Source: Salinibacter altiplanensis
GTDB taxonomy: Bacteria > Bacteroidota > Rhodothermia > Rhodothermales > Salinibacteraceae
NCBI RefSeq assembly: GCF_002894645.1
Contig: NZ_NCQY01000023.1
Location: 204,789 to 268,788, forward strand
Length of the DNA stretch: 64,000 nucleotides
Direction of reading: 5' to 3'
Positions 35,049-43,210 of the stretch are shown here, in pieces (within the stretch, counting starts at the first letter, position 1; each line of letters starts with the position of its first letter). A program made the position numbers and the translations under genes. Below the pieces are notes generated by a model, which was not told the origin of the DNA, did not search any database, and saw only the letters and a list, made by a program, of their open reading frames with translations.

Positions 35049-36044
35049 CTATGACTTAGCGCCGCTATACTCCCGCTGAAGGGCCTTCAGGATTTCGTGT
35101 GCCTCCTGTGTCTGCCGACCCTCTCGCTGTACGACCGTCTTGAAATGCGTTCGCGCGGCCTCGACGTTTCTCTGTGCGAGGGCAATCTTCCCAAGATAAA
35201 AGTGCGCCTCCAGGGCGAGGAACGAGTTGGGCTCCGTCTCTTCGAGAACATGCCCGAGACGCTGCTGGGCCTGCCCCAGTCGGTCGGTATTGTACCGGGC
35301 AAACAGCCCCAACGTGGAGATGCGTGCGTCCTCTAGAATGGAGAGTGCCTCCAGGTAGTGCTCGTCCGCAACCGACGAGGCCTCCGGCGGGGCACTGCGC
35401 ATCCTCGCGCTGGCGTAGTTGTCGGCGACCTGCTCACTGACCTCCACCGCCGCGAGCCGGTCCAAGGTCGACTGTGTCGTGAGACTGATTCCGTACAGGC
35501 CTCCGTACAGCCCCACGAGGATCACCGCAACGGCTACGCCCCGTGGCACGAGCCAGGGAAGCCCCTCGAACACATCCCACCAGGAACCGGTCGGGAGCGA
35601 TGACGTCCCGTGGTCGGAGCCAGCAGCATCGCGCGCCGCCGGATCCAGCGTTTCCTGCGCCGCAAGCTCATGCTCCGTGAGCGCCTCGAAGTGGGAGACC
35701 GGATCGACGGCCGCCTCTGCCTCTCGCAACCGGCGCTCCGCCGCTTCCACCTCGCGCCGGAGCTCATCGTCCTCTTGAATGCGTGCCTCAAGCCGTCCGA
35801 AGGCCTTCTGCACTCGGGCCGACATGTCCTCGTCGTGCTCCAGGTAACGCACCATTACGTAGGTTGCCAGAAGGGTGTCGGAGGGAAGGCCCGCACTCAC
35901 GTTTGCCGAAAGTCCCTCCACCGACCGAACGTCCCTGAGCAGCGAGGCCCACTCCGGGTTTTGTTCCACGTATGCCTCGATGTCCTGCTGGGTCTCTTGA
36001 GGAAGATGGGGGTACGAAAGGATCTGCTTTTCGATGTCATCCAT
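35049..36044 (-). CDS. Single-pass membrane protein with cytosolic coil and C-terminal TPR (probable anti-sigma partner)
   Basis: A 331-residue protein. The N-terminal domain (about 1-75, IEKQILSYPHLPQETQQDIE) resembles the cytosolic zf-HC2-free anti-sigma region of Bacteroidota. A coiled coil follows at about 80-115, then a transmembrane helix at 168-187 (PRGVAVAVILVGLYGGLYGI) and three TPR-like helices near 220-320. It is encoded 244 bp downstream of a sigma-factor gene on the same strand. This suggests membrane-held control of that sigma factor; this is inference from order and topology. The gap has an AT-rich tract (36245-36285) with TAAATTTG on the minus strand, a possible Bacteroidota promoter element. 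Confidence 0.65.
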   Translation of the reverse strand: MDDIEKQILSYPHLPQETQQDIEAYVEQNPEWASLLRDVRSVEGLSANVSAGLPSDTLLATYVMVRYLEHDEDMSARVQKAFGRLEARIQEDDELRREVEAAERRLREAEAAVDPVSHFEALTEHELAAQETLDPAARDAAGSDHGTSSLPTGSWWDVFEGLPWLVPRGVAVAVILVGLYGGLYGISLTTQSTLDRLAAVEVSEQVADNYASARMRSAPPEASSVADEHYLEALSILEDARISTLGLFARYNTDRLGQAQQRLGHVLEETEPNSFLALEAHFYLGKIALAQRNVEAARTHFKTVVQREGRQTQEAHEILKALQREYSGAKS

Positions 36045-36288
36045 GAGCGGTACGCTACACGACTGCACGCAAGAAGAAATCCACCAGTGCTCCCAAGAAG
36101 TCCCGAAATGAACAGGTCTCTTCCTGTCGGGACGACGAGAACGTTGATTCTGGACGGCCACAAGCCGGTACGGCCCAGGTCACCCCCTTCGGGAGATAGG
36201 GCGAAGGAAAGACGGATGCGAAGGGATTCAGAAAGACATGTCGAACCCAAATTTATAACTACATAAACTAAAATTTGACATTTCTCAC

Positions 36289-36924
36289 TTATAAACCACC
36301 GCGGTTTGCGTATTCGCGGAGGCGATCGTCGGTGCGAAGCTGCTTCATGGCCTTGTGCTTGTACGTTCGAACCGTTGCCACAGGCTTTCCAACGGCTTCG
36401 CTGATCTCTTCAAACTCCCGGTCCTCCAGAAAATAGAGCCGGGCCGGCTCCTGCAAATAAGCGGGGAGTCGCTCGATGGCTTCCACGAACGCCTCATGCA
36501 CGAAGCCAACTTCCGCGACGGTGTTCGTCGTCCCGGCGGTCAGGACGGCCCGATCCGTGTCGTCAATCGACTCGGAAAACTGGTTGCGACGAGTGTAGTT
36601 GAGAAGCGTGTTCTTACACACCACACTCACCCAGTTCGCATATCGGCCGGCGTTCCGGACCCCATCACGGTTCTTCTGCACCTTGCGATAGGCCCGCGTG
36701 GTCAGCTCGTCGGCGTCGGACGGATTGTCGAAGGTGCCCCTGGCCGACTTTGCCAGGAAGTACCGACAGACGTAGCAGTACGTCCAAAGGTCCGCGAGGC
36801 GCTTGGCGTCTGGGTCTTCCTCTTCCTTCCACTGCCGAAAGGCATCGTTCGCAGCCCCGGTGTCGTCTACCGAGAACGGCAGACGATCAGTCACGGTTTG
36901 GAGTTCGGAGGCGGACGCAGGCAT
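36289..36924 (-). CDS. Sigma-70 family (ECF-like) RNA polymerase sigma factor
   Basis: A 211-residue protein. Region 2 is partly recognisable (FDNPSDADELTTRAYRKVQK, ANWVSVVCKNTLLNYTRR). Region 4 is clear: LPAYLQEPARLYFLEDREFE then EEISEAVGKPVATVRTYKHK, a helix-turn-helix. The start at 36924 matches the sequence MPASASEL; a longer frame to 36990 is not supported. It should direct polymerase to a small regulon, probably under control of the membrane protein encoded downstream. An N-terminal extension of about 60 residues before region 2 is larger than in classical ECF factors. Confidence 0.8.
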   Translation of the reverse strand: MPASASELQTVTDRLPFSVDDTGAANDAFRQWKEEEDPDAKRLADLWTYCYVCRYFLAKSARGTFDNPSDADELTTRAYRKVQKNRDGVRNAGRYANWVSVVCKNTLLNYTRRNQFSESIDDTDRAVLTAGTTNTVAEVGFVHEAFVEAIERLPAYLQEPARLYFLEDREFEEISEAVGKPVATVRTYKHKAMKQLRTDDRLREYANRGGL

Positions 36925-37251
36925 GGGGACATTCCGTACGCAAAAGAGGCCGCACCAGGTTGGGACTAGATATTTTTGTAATTCCCCCAACGCACAGGAG
37001 TATAAGAATCAAAGCAGCGGACGTCAACGTGCGGCTTTCTTCTCTTTCCCTCTCGGTTTTGCACCTTGGAGGCGGATTTCGCGGGCCCGGGAGGCACGCG
37101 TCTTTGCTTGCCTGGTCCCCCCTGAGACGGCACGGTCGCCCCAAGGACGAGCCTCATGGACACGGCGCATTCGGTAGAGGGGCCCTGCAACCTTTCGGCA
37201 CCGCCCCTGGTTTAGAGGACCCGAGACTCCCTAGACCCTCTTCCCTGTCCC
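36925..37251. other. Divergent intergenic region between sigma factor and SCO1
   Basis: About 327 bp without a credible gene. Near 36970-37010 a moderately AT-rich stretch (TATTTTTGTAATTCC and GAGTATAAGAATC) probably contains the sigma-gene promoter. No inverted repeats or riboswitch are apparent. Confidence 0.35.
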
Positions 37252-38163
37252 ATGCCCAACACGCGTCTCGCACAGCCGAGCGGACGGTTTTTCCATTTCT
37301 CTTGGCTCGAACTGGCAATGGCACTTGCCTTGTTCTGGAGCGGGGCCTTTGCCTCGGCCGCCCACGCCCAGCGGGCCGGCCACACCCCGGAACAGATTGA
37401 AGGGGTGGGGGTGGACCAGAAGCTCGGCGCGACGATTCCGAAGGACCTCTCGTTTCGGAACGAGCAGGGGGAGCCGGTCCGCCTCAGTCAGTATCTCGAC
37501 GGGTCGACGCCCGTGATGTTGACCCTCAACTACCACGAGTGTCCCCAGTTATGCCGCATTCAGCTGCAGAAATTTGCCAAGTCGCTAGGCGGCATGTCGT
37601 GGACGGCCGGCGACGAGTTTGAAGTGCTGACCGTCGACATCAGCCCCCATGAGGGTCCCGAGATCGCCCGCAAGGCCCAGGCACGCTACGCCGCCTCCCT
37701 GGACCACCCGGAAGAGACGGTCGACGGCTGGCACTTCCTGACCGGCAACCAAGCGGAAATTCGCACGCTTGCCGACTCAGTGGGCTTCCGCTACCAACCT
37801 CTTCCGGAGAAAGAACATCAGTTTGCCCACCCTGCGACAATCATCTTCCTGAGTGGCGACGGAGCTGTCACCCGCTACTTTACCACTCTCGCCCCTGCCT
37901 CCGGCGATCTGCGAACAGCTCTGGTTGAGGCGTCCGACGGCACGGTGGGCAGCATTGCCGACAAGGCCTTCCTGGCCTGTGCACGGTTCAATCCAGACTC
38001 GAATTCGTACTCCGCAAGTGCGTTCACGCTCATGCAGTACGGCAGCGCCCTCATGGCGGTCGTGATGGGGGCCGCGCTGTTCGTGTTCTGGCGCCGCGAG
38101 AACAAACAGCTGGAGGCCGCGCAGGAGGACGGGCTCAACGCGATGATTGGGGAGCAGGCGTGA
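37252..38163 (+). CDS. SCO1/SenC-family thioredoxin-fold copper protein
   Basis: A 303-residue membrane-attached protein. An N-terminal signal or anchor (WLELAMALALFWSGAFASAA) and a C-terminal helix (QYGSALMAVVMGAALFVFW) flank a thioredoxin fold. The two copper-binding cysteines are in NYHECPQLC, and the third ligand is expected at the His in EHQFAHPATI. SCO proteins deliver copper to cytochrome oxidase subunit II or act as thiol-disulfide reductases. No cox gene is in the window. The C-terminal anchor is unlike mitochondrial SCO1 but is seen in some bacterial members. Confidence 0.85.
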   Translation: MPNTRLAQPSGRFFHFSWLELAMALALFWSGAFASAAHAQRAGHTPEQIEGVGVDQKLGATIPKDLSFRNEQGEPVRLSQYLDGSTPVMLTLNYHECPQLCRIQLQKFAKSLGGMSWTAGDEFEVLTVDISPHEGPEIARKAQARYAASLDHPEETVDGWHFLTGNQAEIRTLADSVGFRYQPLPEKEHQFAHPATIIFLSGDGAVTRYFTTLAPASGDLRTALVEASDGTVGSIADKAFLACARFNPDSNSYSASAFTLMQYGSALMAVVMGAALFVFWRRENKQLEAAQEDGLNAMIGEQA

Positions 38164-38220
38164 CAGTCCTGCCCCGCACCCAGGGGAGCGCGCAGTGCCG
38201 CCTTTCCCCGGGCCGTTCGG

Positions 38221-39135
38221 CTACTCGTCCTCCTCCCGGTCGGCAAGTCCCGTCATTGCCCGACTGACCGTCCAGAGACGTGCCTCAGCCTTTTCGTCGT
38301 AGGCCTCGGGAGAGGGGTTGACGACCTCGGTCTCCTTGAAGTATTGCCCCGTTACGCCCTCTATCTCGGGTGAGGCCGCAAGGTGCACGACGCTACGGGC
38401 CCCTTCCTCCGGGCGCTTGTACAGCCAGGAGAAGAGGCGGGCGACCCAGGAAATCCATCCGGAGCCCCGCCAGATGTTGGTGTTGACGATCCCGGGGTGC
38501 ACCGCATTCGCAACCACGCCCTCGTCCTGAAGACGACGAGACAACTCGTGGGTGAAGAGGATGTTGGCGAGTTTCGACTGGGCGTAGGCCTGCAGGGGGT
38601 TGTAGCCGGTCTCCGCGTTGAGGTCATCGAAGTTCATGCTGGCGCCCCGATGGGCCTCGGAGCTGATGGTGACGATGCGGGCCTCTCCGGCCCGTCCGGC
38701 GGTCTCACGGACACGGGGCAGCACGAGATGGGTGAGCAGGAAGGGGGCGAGGTGATTGACGGCAAACGTGGTCTCAATGCCGTCGATCGTCTCCTCCCGG
38801 GCTTCGAGGAAGACACCCGCGTTGTTCACGAGTACGTCGAGCCGATTGTAGTCGGCCCGGAGCGTCTCACCGAGGTGATAGACCTCCTCCTGAACGCCGA
38901 GGTCCGCAATGCAAAGGTCGATCGTGTCTTCGCGGCTGGGGTGGGCCGTGCGGGCCGCGGCCCGAATTTCGGCCTGGGCCTCTCGTCCACGCCCCTCATC
39001 CCGGCACACCATCACCACTCGTGCCCCCAGGCGCGCGAGCTCGGCGGCCGTGGCCCGGCCGATGCCCGAGTTGGCCCCCGTCACCACGCACACCATGCCG
39101 CTCATGTCTTTCAGGTCAGATCGCGGGTTCTCCAT
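38221..39135 (-). CDS. Short-chain dehydrogenase/reductase (retinol dehydrogenase-like)
   Basis: A 304-residue Rossmann-fold oxidoreductase. The NAD(P) motif is VVTGANSGIGRATA, the NNAG motif is LVNNAGVFLEAREE, and the catalytic Ser and Tyr-Lys are in ITISSEAHRGA and YAQSKLANILFTH. The layout resembles retinol dehydrogenase or protochlorophyllide reductase-like SDRs. The substrate is not decidable. It is convergent with the SCO1 gene (stops 58 bp apart). Confidence 0.88.
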   Translation of the reverse strand: MENPRSDLKDMSGMVCVVTGANSGIGRATAAELARLGARVVMVCRDEGRGREAQAEIRAAARTAHPSREDTIDLCIADLGVQEEVYHLGETLRADYNRLDVLVNNAGVFLEAREETIDGIETTFAVNHLAPFLLTHLVLPRVRETAGRAGEARIVTISSEAHRGASMNFDDLNAETGYNPLQAYAQSKLANILFTHELSRRLQDEGVVANAVHPGIVNTNIWRGSGWISWVARLFSWLYKRPEEGARSVVHLAASPEIEGVTGQYFKETEVVNPSPEAYDEKAEARLWTVSRAMTGLADREEDE

Positions 39136-39228
39136 GGCCCCTGGTACGTTCGATGCGTGGGTCCCCGGTGGAGGGGTGAATCCGATACGGCCGTGTGGAT
39201 GAACGCCTCCTAGCTCCCCGAACGCTCG

Positions 39229-39921
39229 TCACACCTTCAGGGTAAGCGCGTTCCGCAGGGCCTCCACGTTTTTCGTCACGGACTGCTCACCGCCGAACAC
39301 GGCGCTTCCAGAAACCAGCACATCGGCCCCAGCCCGCACAAGCTCCATTGCGTTGTCCGGGGTCACCCCTCCATCCACCTCCAGGTACGCACTGGACCCA
39401 AGGGCGTTGAGCTGGCGACGCGCCCGCTGAACCTTTGCCGTCGACTCCGGAATGAAACTTTGCCCACTGAAGCCCGGATTGACCGACATGACGAGCACAA
39501 GGTCGACGAAGGGCAAAATGTCTTCGAGGTGCCCCAGGGGCGTGGCCGGATTGAGCGCAACCCCCACCTTGCACCCCGCCGCCCGAATTTTTTGGGCCAC
39601 CCGGTGCAGGTGCGTACAGGCCTCCGCGTGCACGGTGAGCATGTCCGCCCCGGCCTCGGCGAACGTATCGACGTACTGCTGCGGCTCTTCGATCATGAGG
39701 TGCACATCGAGCCATGCGTCGTGCTCGTCGGCCACGGGCCGAAGGGCCTGGACCACGTTGGGACCAATGGTCATGTTGGGGACAAAGTGGCCATCCATCA
39801 CGTCAACGTGGAGCCAGCCGGGACCGGCCCCGAGCACTTCGTCGGCGCAGGCGGTGAATCGGCCCGGGTCGGCGGCAATAATGGAGGGGGCGAGTGTCGG
39901 CATTGTGGGGGAGGCGGGCAT
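39229..39921 (-). CDS. rpe: Ribulose-phosphate 3-epimerase
   Basis: A 230-residue TIM-barrel enzyme of the pentose phosphate pathway interconverting ribulose-5-phosphate and xylulose-5-phosphate. Conserved parts are TLAPSIIAADPGRF, GPGWLHVDVMDGHFVPN (metal-binding His and Asp), ALNPATPL, VLVMSVNPGFSGQSFI and EVDGGVTPDNA. The start at 39921 is used; a second ATG at 39903 would give the more canonical MPTLAPSII. No genes of related pathways are adjacent. Confidence 0.95.
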   Translation of the reverse strand: MPASPTMPTLAPSIIAADPGRFTACADEVLGAGPGWLHVDVMDGHFVPNMTIGPNVVQALRPVADEHDAWLDVHLMIEEPQQYVDTFAEAGADMLTVHAEACTHLHRVAQKIRAAGCKVGVALNPATPLGHLEDILPFVDLVLVMSVNPGFSGQSFIPESTAKVQRARRQLNALGSSAYLEVDGGVTPDNAMELVRAGADVLVSGSAVFGGEQSVTKNVEALRNALTLKV

Positions 39922-40074
39922 GGAGAGAGAGCGCAGTCAGCAGCAGAAAACGGCAACGACACTTTTAGAATAAAGGGTGCGCTCGGGTGAAGAAAAAGAA
40001 GAACCGCAATCTTTCGGTGAAAGGCACCACCAGAGCGTCCGTAGTCCAGGCCTTTTTCCTCCGCAGCCGTCTTT

Positions 40075-40103
40075 TTTCTCCCTTATCGGAGAAACATTTT
40101 TTT
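40075..40103 (+). terminator. Terminator-like hairpin in the csoR leader
   Basis: TTTCTCC (40075-40081) pairs with GGAGAAA (40088-40094) around a six-base loop, then CA and TTTTTTT (40097-40103). On the plus strand it precedes the csoR start by about 107 bp with no gene upstream in that direction, so it could be an attenuator of csoR. It may instead terminate nothing. Confidence 0.4.
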
Positions 40104-40209
40104 CTACGGCAAAGTAGGGGCAAGGGTAGGTGGCATTTCTCGTAGGCTACTGTCCGAGGCCCGCGGAGTGCTCTCGTCCCGACTGTTCCGTCTATCTCTC
40201 TCCGCTCCC

Positions 40210-40488
40210 ATGCCGGTTCGCGACGCCGACCGTGACGACATCACCGATCGTCTTAGCCGTATCGAGGGCCAGATCCGAGGCCTGAAGCGAATGGTCGAGG
40301 ACGATCGCTACTGCGGCGACCTTCTTGACCAAATCCATTCGGTACAGCAGGCCCTCAAGTCCGTGGGGCGCGCCATTACCCGAAACCACTTGGAGACGTG
40401 TGTGACCGACGCGATCCGGTCGGGCGATGACCAGGCCGCTCAGGAGAGCTACGATGAGATCATGGGACTGCTCGAAAAGGAGCTGTAG
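40210..40488 (+). CDS. csoR: CsoR-family copper-sensing repressor
   Basis: A 92-residue all-helical DUF156 regulator. The Cu(I) ligand triad Cys-His-Cys is present: Cys35 (DDRYCGDLLDQI), His60 and Cys64 (RNHLETCV). Other CsoR signatures are DRLSRIEGQIRGLKRMVEDD and VQQALKSVG. Copper binding would relieve repression of a copper export gene. No CopA or CopZ gene is in the window, so the target lies elsewhere or is the next gene. A terminator-like hairpin lies in its leader. Confidence 0.9.
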   Translation: MPVRDADRDDITDRLSRIEGQIRGLKRMVEDDRYCGDLLDQIHSVQQALKSVGRAITRNHLETCVTDAIRSGDDQAAQESYDEIMGLLEKEL

Positions 40489-40535
40489 CCGACCGGCTCC
40501 GAGAACTCTCGTCGCCATGCCCCCTAGCGATCCGG

Positions 40536-41150
40536 ATGATGGAGGAGCTTCTTGCCGACCGCACGTCCCCGGAAGACGAGCCACCCTCCGAGGAAAAGCG
40601 GTCGGTCCACGTCAAGTTCAAGCTCAGCAAGGCTGCTACCGAGGCAAAAGAGGAATTGGCCACCCACTGGGGCGTGTCGGAGAAAGCCGGGGCGGAGATG
40701 GTGGCTCGGCTTGCCGTGTCGTTTCTCGAAGAGGAGGACGAGGACACCCGACGCCGGTTCGTCGAGAAGGCGCAGGACCAGCCTCGCCCGCTCAGGCGAG
40801 AGACCCACGTGGTGGGCCGTGCCACGAAGTCCCTTCTGGAAGCGACGGCGAGCGATCTCAACTTGACCCGAGACCAGTGCTTTGATGCGTGCCTTCGCCT
40901 CGCACACACCATCGTGCAATTCCTCCAGGACGATCAGCTCGAGCGCCACGAGGCCCTCGTCTCTGAGCTGCGCACCCTTCTCGGCCGGGCCAGAACAATC
41001 GAGACGACGCTTCAGGAAGAGACGACCGATATTGATCCGCTGAGCCCAGCCGTTACCACAGTTCGACGCTACATTGAGGCGATCGTGGACGACATTGAAG
41101 ACGAGCTGGCGCACGGACGCCCGCTCGACCGCACCCACGAGTTTGTGTAG
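40536..41150 (+). CDS. Tandem ribbon-helix-helix-like protein after csoR
   Basis: A 204-residue acidic protein of unknown function starting MMEELLAD. Two stretches look alike: VHVKFKLSKAATEAKEELAT to VSFLEEEDED (about 24-70) and HVVGRATKSLLEATASDLNL to IVQFLQDDQLE (about 90-135). Each has a beta strand then two helices, as in ribbon-helix-helix DNA-binding folds. A helical C-terminal region follows. The gene lies 47 bp after csoR and may be co-transcribed. The link to copper is untested. Confidence 0.5.
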   Translation: MMEELLADRTSPEDEPPSEEKRSVHVKFKLSKAATEAKEELATHWGVSEKAGAEMVARLAVSFLEEEDEDTRRRFVEKAQDQPRPLRRETHVVGRATKSLLEATASDLNLTRDQCFDACLRLAHTIVQFLQDDQLERHEALVSELRTLLGRARTIETTLQEETTDIDPLSPAVTTVRRYIEAIVDDIEDELAHGRPLDRTHEFV

Positions 41151-41224
41151 TCGACGATGTCGGGCATGCCCCTGTTCGTCGTTGGGGGTCCCTGCACGAT
41201 GTCGCGTCGCCGCAGGCCCCTGAC

Positions 41225-42313
41225 TCAGTTCTCCTCGTGTCTCGTTTTTCCGAGAAGGGGCGTCAGGCCCGGATACACAGTGTCTCTCTCCACCCGGCGT
41301 GGGGCAAACTCGTCCGTTCGCGTGGCAACGAAGCGAAGCAGCCGCCGCTCGGCATTGGTGCCCGTTGCCACTTCGTCCCCCGCAACCACGTCGCGAATCC
41401 GTCGGTGAATCGCGGCCGCCCGTTCTCGGAGCGCTCGGAGGGCGTCTCGGCCGGCCCGGGGCGTCCACGTCCCGTCCACATGGTCGGCCACCGACGATTC
41501 CGCGGCGGCGCTCCCCCGCCAAAACACAGGCTTCAGGAAGATGCGCGGCTCGGGATGATGCCGAATGCGCCTCAGAAGCCGGTAGGCGCCCTTCTCTCCT
41601 CCCCGTAGGAGAAACGCACCGGCTCGTTGGGCACGGGATCCAGCTAGATGCTGGATCCCCACAGACGTCGTGCTCCCGTCCGAACGACCGCTCACCCAGA
41701 GAAACGACGGTGCCGGACGGGCGGGAAATACAATCGTCGGGAACGACTTTTCGTCCGCACCTGTCTGGTCGGGAGAGGCGTGCCGGACTCGCCGCCTGTA
41801 GAATGCTCGACGGAACGCCCGTGCACGATCTTCGGCCCCCTCTTTCAGCTCGCCGGATCGATCCGGCTCGTCCGTGACGCTTCCATCGGACGCCGACCCG
41901 TTCTTGCGTTCTGTTTCTGCCTCCGACGGAGCGGGACGGGGCCCTGGCGCCCCAGCGGAGTTCTCTTCGGACATCCCCTCCACGGGGGTTTGATCTCTGG
42001 TTTGTTGATCGGCCCGGCCGTTTCCGATTTCACCTCCGGCCGTCCGGAACGCAGTGAGTGTTTCCTCAACCCACGTCTCAACTGCCCCCGCTTCACTCTT
42101 CTGAACCAGTTCTGGGCCCTGCTCCTCATGATTGACGGCCGATGGAGGCCGACCCAATGCCGAGCCCTGTTGTTGTGCCTCGCCCTGTCGTTGCAGATGG
42201 GATGTGTGCCTCTCCCGACGCCCAATCGCCTTCCGATACGCACCAAGGACAAGCTCCGGCGAGGGCATTTGGGAGACCGGTCTCGGGTCGTTGTGAAATG
42301 AAGCGTCGGCCAT
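41225..42313 (-). CDS. Large hypothetical protein, 362 aa
   Basis: The protein has a low-complexity middle rich in Glu, Pro and Ala and a more ordered C-terminal 180 residues. The latter holds FRRAFYRRRVRHASPDQTG, SFLWVSGRSDGSTTSVGI, LRRIRHHPEPRIFLKPVFW, HVDGTWTPRAGRDALRALRE and a final RLLRFVATRTDEFAPRRVER with YPGLTPLL. The last block faintly recalls the TackOD1 output domain, but this is from pattern memory. No signal peptide or membrane helix. There is no good neighbour to suggest a role. It could be a bacteriophage remnant or an unusual signalling protein. Confidence 0.45.
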   Translation of the reverse strand: MADASFHNDPRPVSQMPSPELVLGAYRKAIGRRERHTSHLQRQGEAQQQGSALGRPPSAVNHEEQGPELVQKSEAGAVETWVEETLTAFRTAGGEIGNGRADQQTRDQTPVEGMSEENSAGAPGPRPAPSEAETERKNGSASDGSVTDEPDRSGELKEGAEDRARAFRRAFYRRRVRHASPDQTGADEKSFPTIVFPARPAPSFLWVSGRSDGSTTSVGIQHLAGSRAQRAGAFLLRGGEKGAYRLLRRIRHHPEPRIFLKPVFWRGSAAAESSVADHVDGTWTPRAGRDALRALRERAAAIHRRIRDVVAGDEVATGTNAERRLLRFVATRTDEFAPRRVERDTVYPGLTPLLGKTRHEEN

Positions 42314-42583
42314 GGCGGTGGTTCTGGAGGTGGTGGTGCGTCCGGCAATTCAGAGCAGCGTATCGCCGAACAGCGTCTCCCCCCAGAGGTTCATTCAGGG
42401 CACCTGGAGCGTTGGTCCCTTTCACAGAAGTGCGGAGAGCAGGCCTTCGCCCCGCGGGCCGAGCCGAGCGGGCTCCCGGGCTTGACAATATTTTCAGGGG
42501 GATTGCTCACCACGGGGAACTGTTTGGCGCCTGCACTGTCTCACTCGGTACGACATTTCGCGGGGATTCCCCGCACCGACAAA

Positions 42584-42680
42584 GGGCAAGTCCCGCACGG
42601 CCAGCTCCCTCTGAACCCCGTCAGGGCCGGAAGGCAGCAGCGGTAGGAGGTCGCAGCGGCGCGCTGCGGGTCGCTTGCCC
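42584..42680 (+). ncRNA. ffs: Signal recognition particle RNA (bacterial small type, 4.5S)
   Basis: The universally conserved SRP core is present: GTCAGGGCCGGAAGGCAGCA, with the symmetric and asymmetric loops that bind Ffh. The ends GGGCAAG and CTTGCCC pair to close a roughly 97-nt rod. A T-rich tract follows. SRP RNA works with Ffh to deliver membrane proteins to SecYEG, and yajC follows 140 bp downstream. No Alu domain is present. Confidence 0.95.
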
Positions 42681-42690
42681 TTTTTCTTTT
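42674..42690 (+). terminator. Terminator of the SRP RNA
   Basis: The closing CTTGCCC arm of the SRP RNA is followed at once by TTTTTCTTTT, so the RNA's own terminal stem serves as an intrinsic terminator. Confidence 0.7.
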
Positions 42691-42820
42691 GCCGTAGCCT
42701 CCCCCCGGTTCCTCTGAACCGGCCTCCCCCCGTCCCGTTTACCGAAGGAGTGGATCGTTTCTGTCCCTTTCATGGGAACGCCGCTCTCTTCCCGACCTCT
42801 GATCTTCGAACACACCCACC

Positions 42821-43156
42821 ATGCTCTCCTCCCCTCTCTCCGCCCTTGATCCGATTCTTCTCGTCGGGCAATCTGGCAGTGGCAGCGGCGGCATCGTCGG
42901 CCTGCTGTTTCCTCTCGTTCTGATCATCGGCGTCTTCTACTTCTTCATCTACCGCCCCCAGCAGAAACGTGAAGAGGAGCATCAGGAAATGGTGGACACC
43001 CTGGAGCAGGGCGACAAGATCGTGACTGTGGGCGGCATCCACGGCACCATCCAGAAGATCGATGAGGACAGCGTCCTGGCACAGGTCAATAGCAAGGGCA
43101 CGCGGCTTCGTTTCAACAAGGACTCCATCGCGAGCCTCACCGGCGACGAGGAGTAG
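42821..43156 (+). CDS. yajC: Preprotein translocase accessory subunit YajC
   Basis: A 111-residue protein with a single membrane helix (LLFPLVLIIGVFYFFIYRPQQK) followed by the family hallmark FIYRPQQKREEEHQEMV and the GDKIVTVGGIHGTI domain. It associates with SecDF in the inner membrane. The N-terminal extension before the helix is a little longer than in E. coli. It follows the SRP RNA, so the two protein-targeting genes are next to each other. Confidence 0.95.
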   Translation: MLSSPLSALDPILLVGQSGSGSGGIVGLLFPLVLIIGVFYFFIYRPQQKREEEHQEMVDTLEQGDKIVTVGGIHGTIQKIDEDSVLAQVNSKGTRLRFNKDSIASLTGDEE

Positions 43157-43210
43157 GCGTTCCTCTTCACATTCCCTCGGGACTGCACCAAACAGGTCTG
43201 TTTTGCCCCC

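Noticed and set aside
42483-42510. TTGACA as a sigma-70 promoter for the SRP RNA
   Set aside because: No -10 element at proper spacing and Bacteroidota promoters differ from this consensus.
43157-43210. FMN riboswitch upstream of the RibBA-like gene
   Set aside because: The gap after yajC is only 54 bp and none of the conserved RFN element sequence is present.
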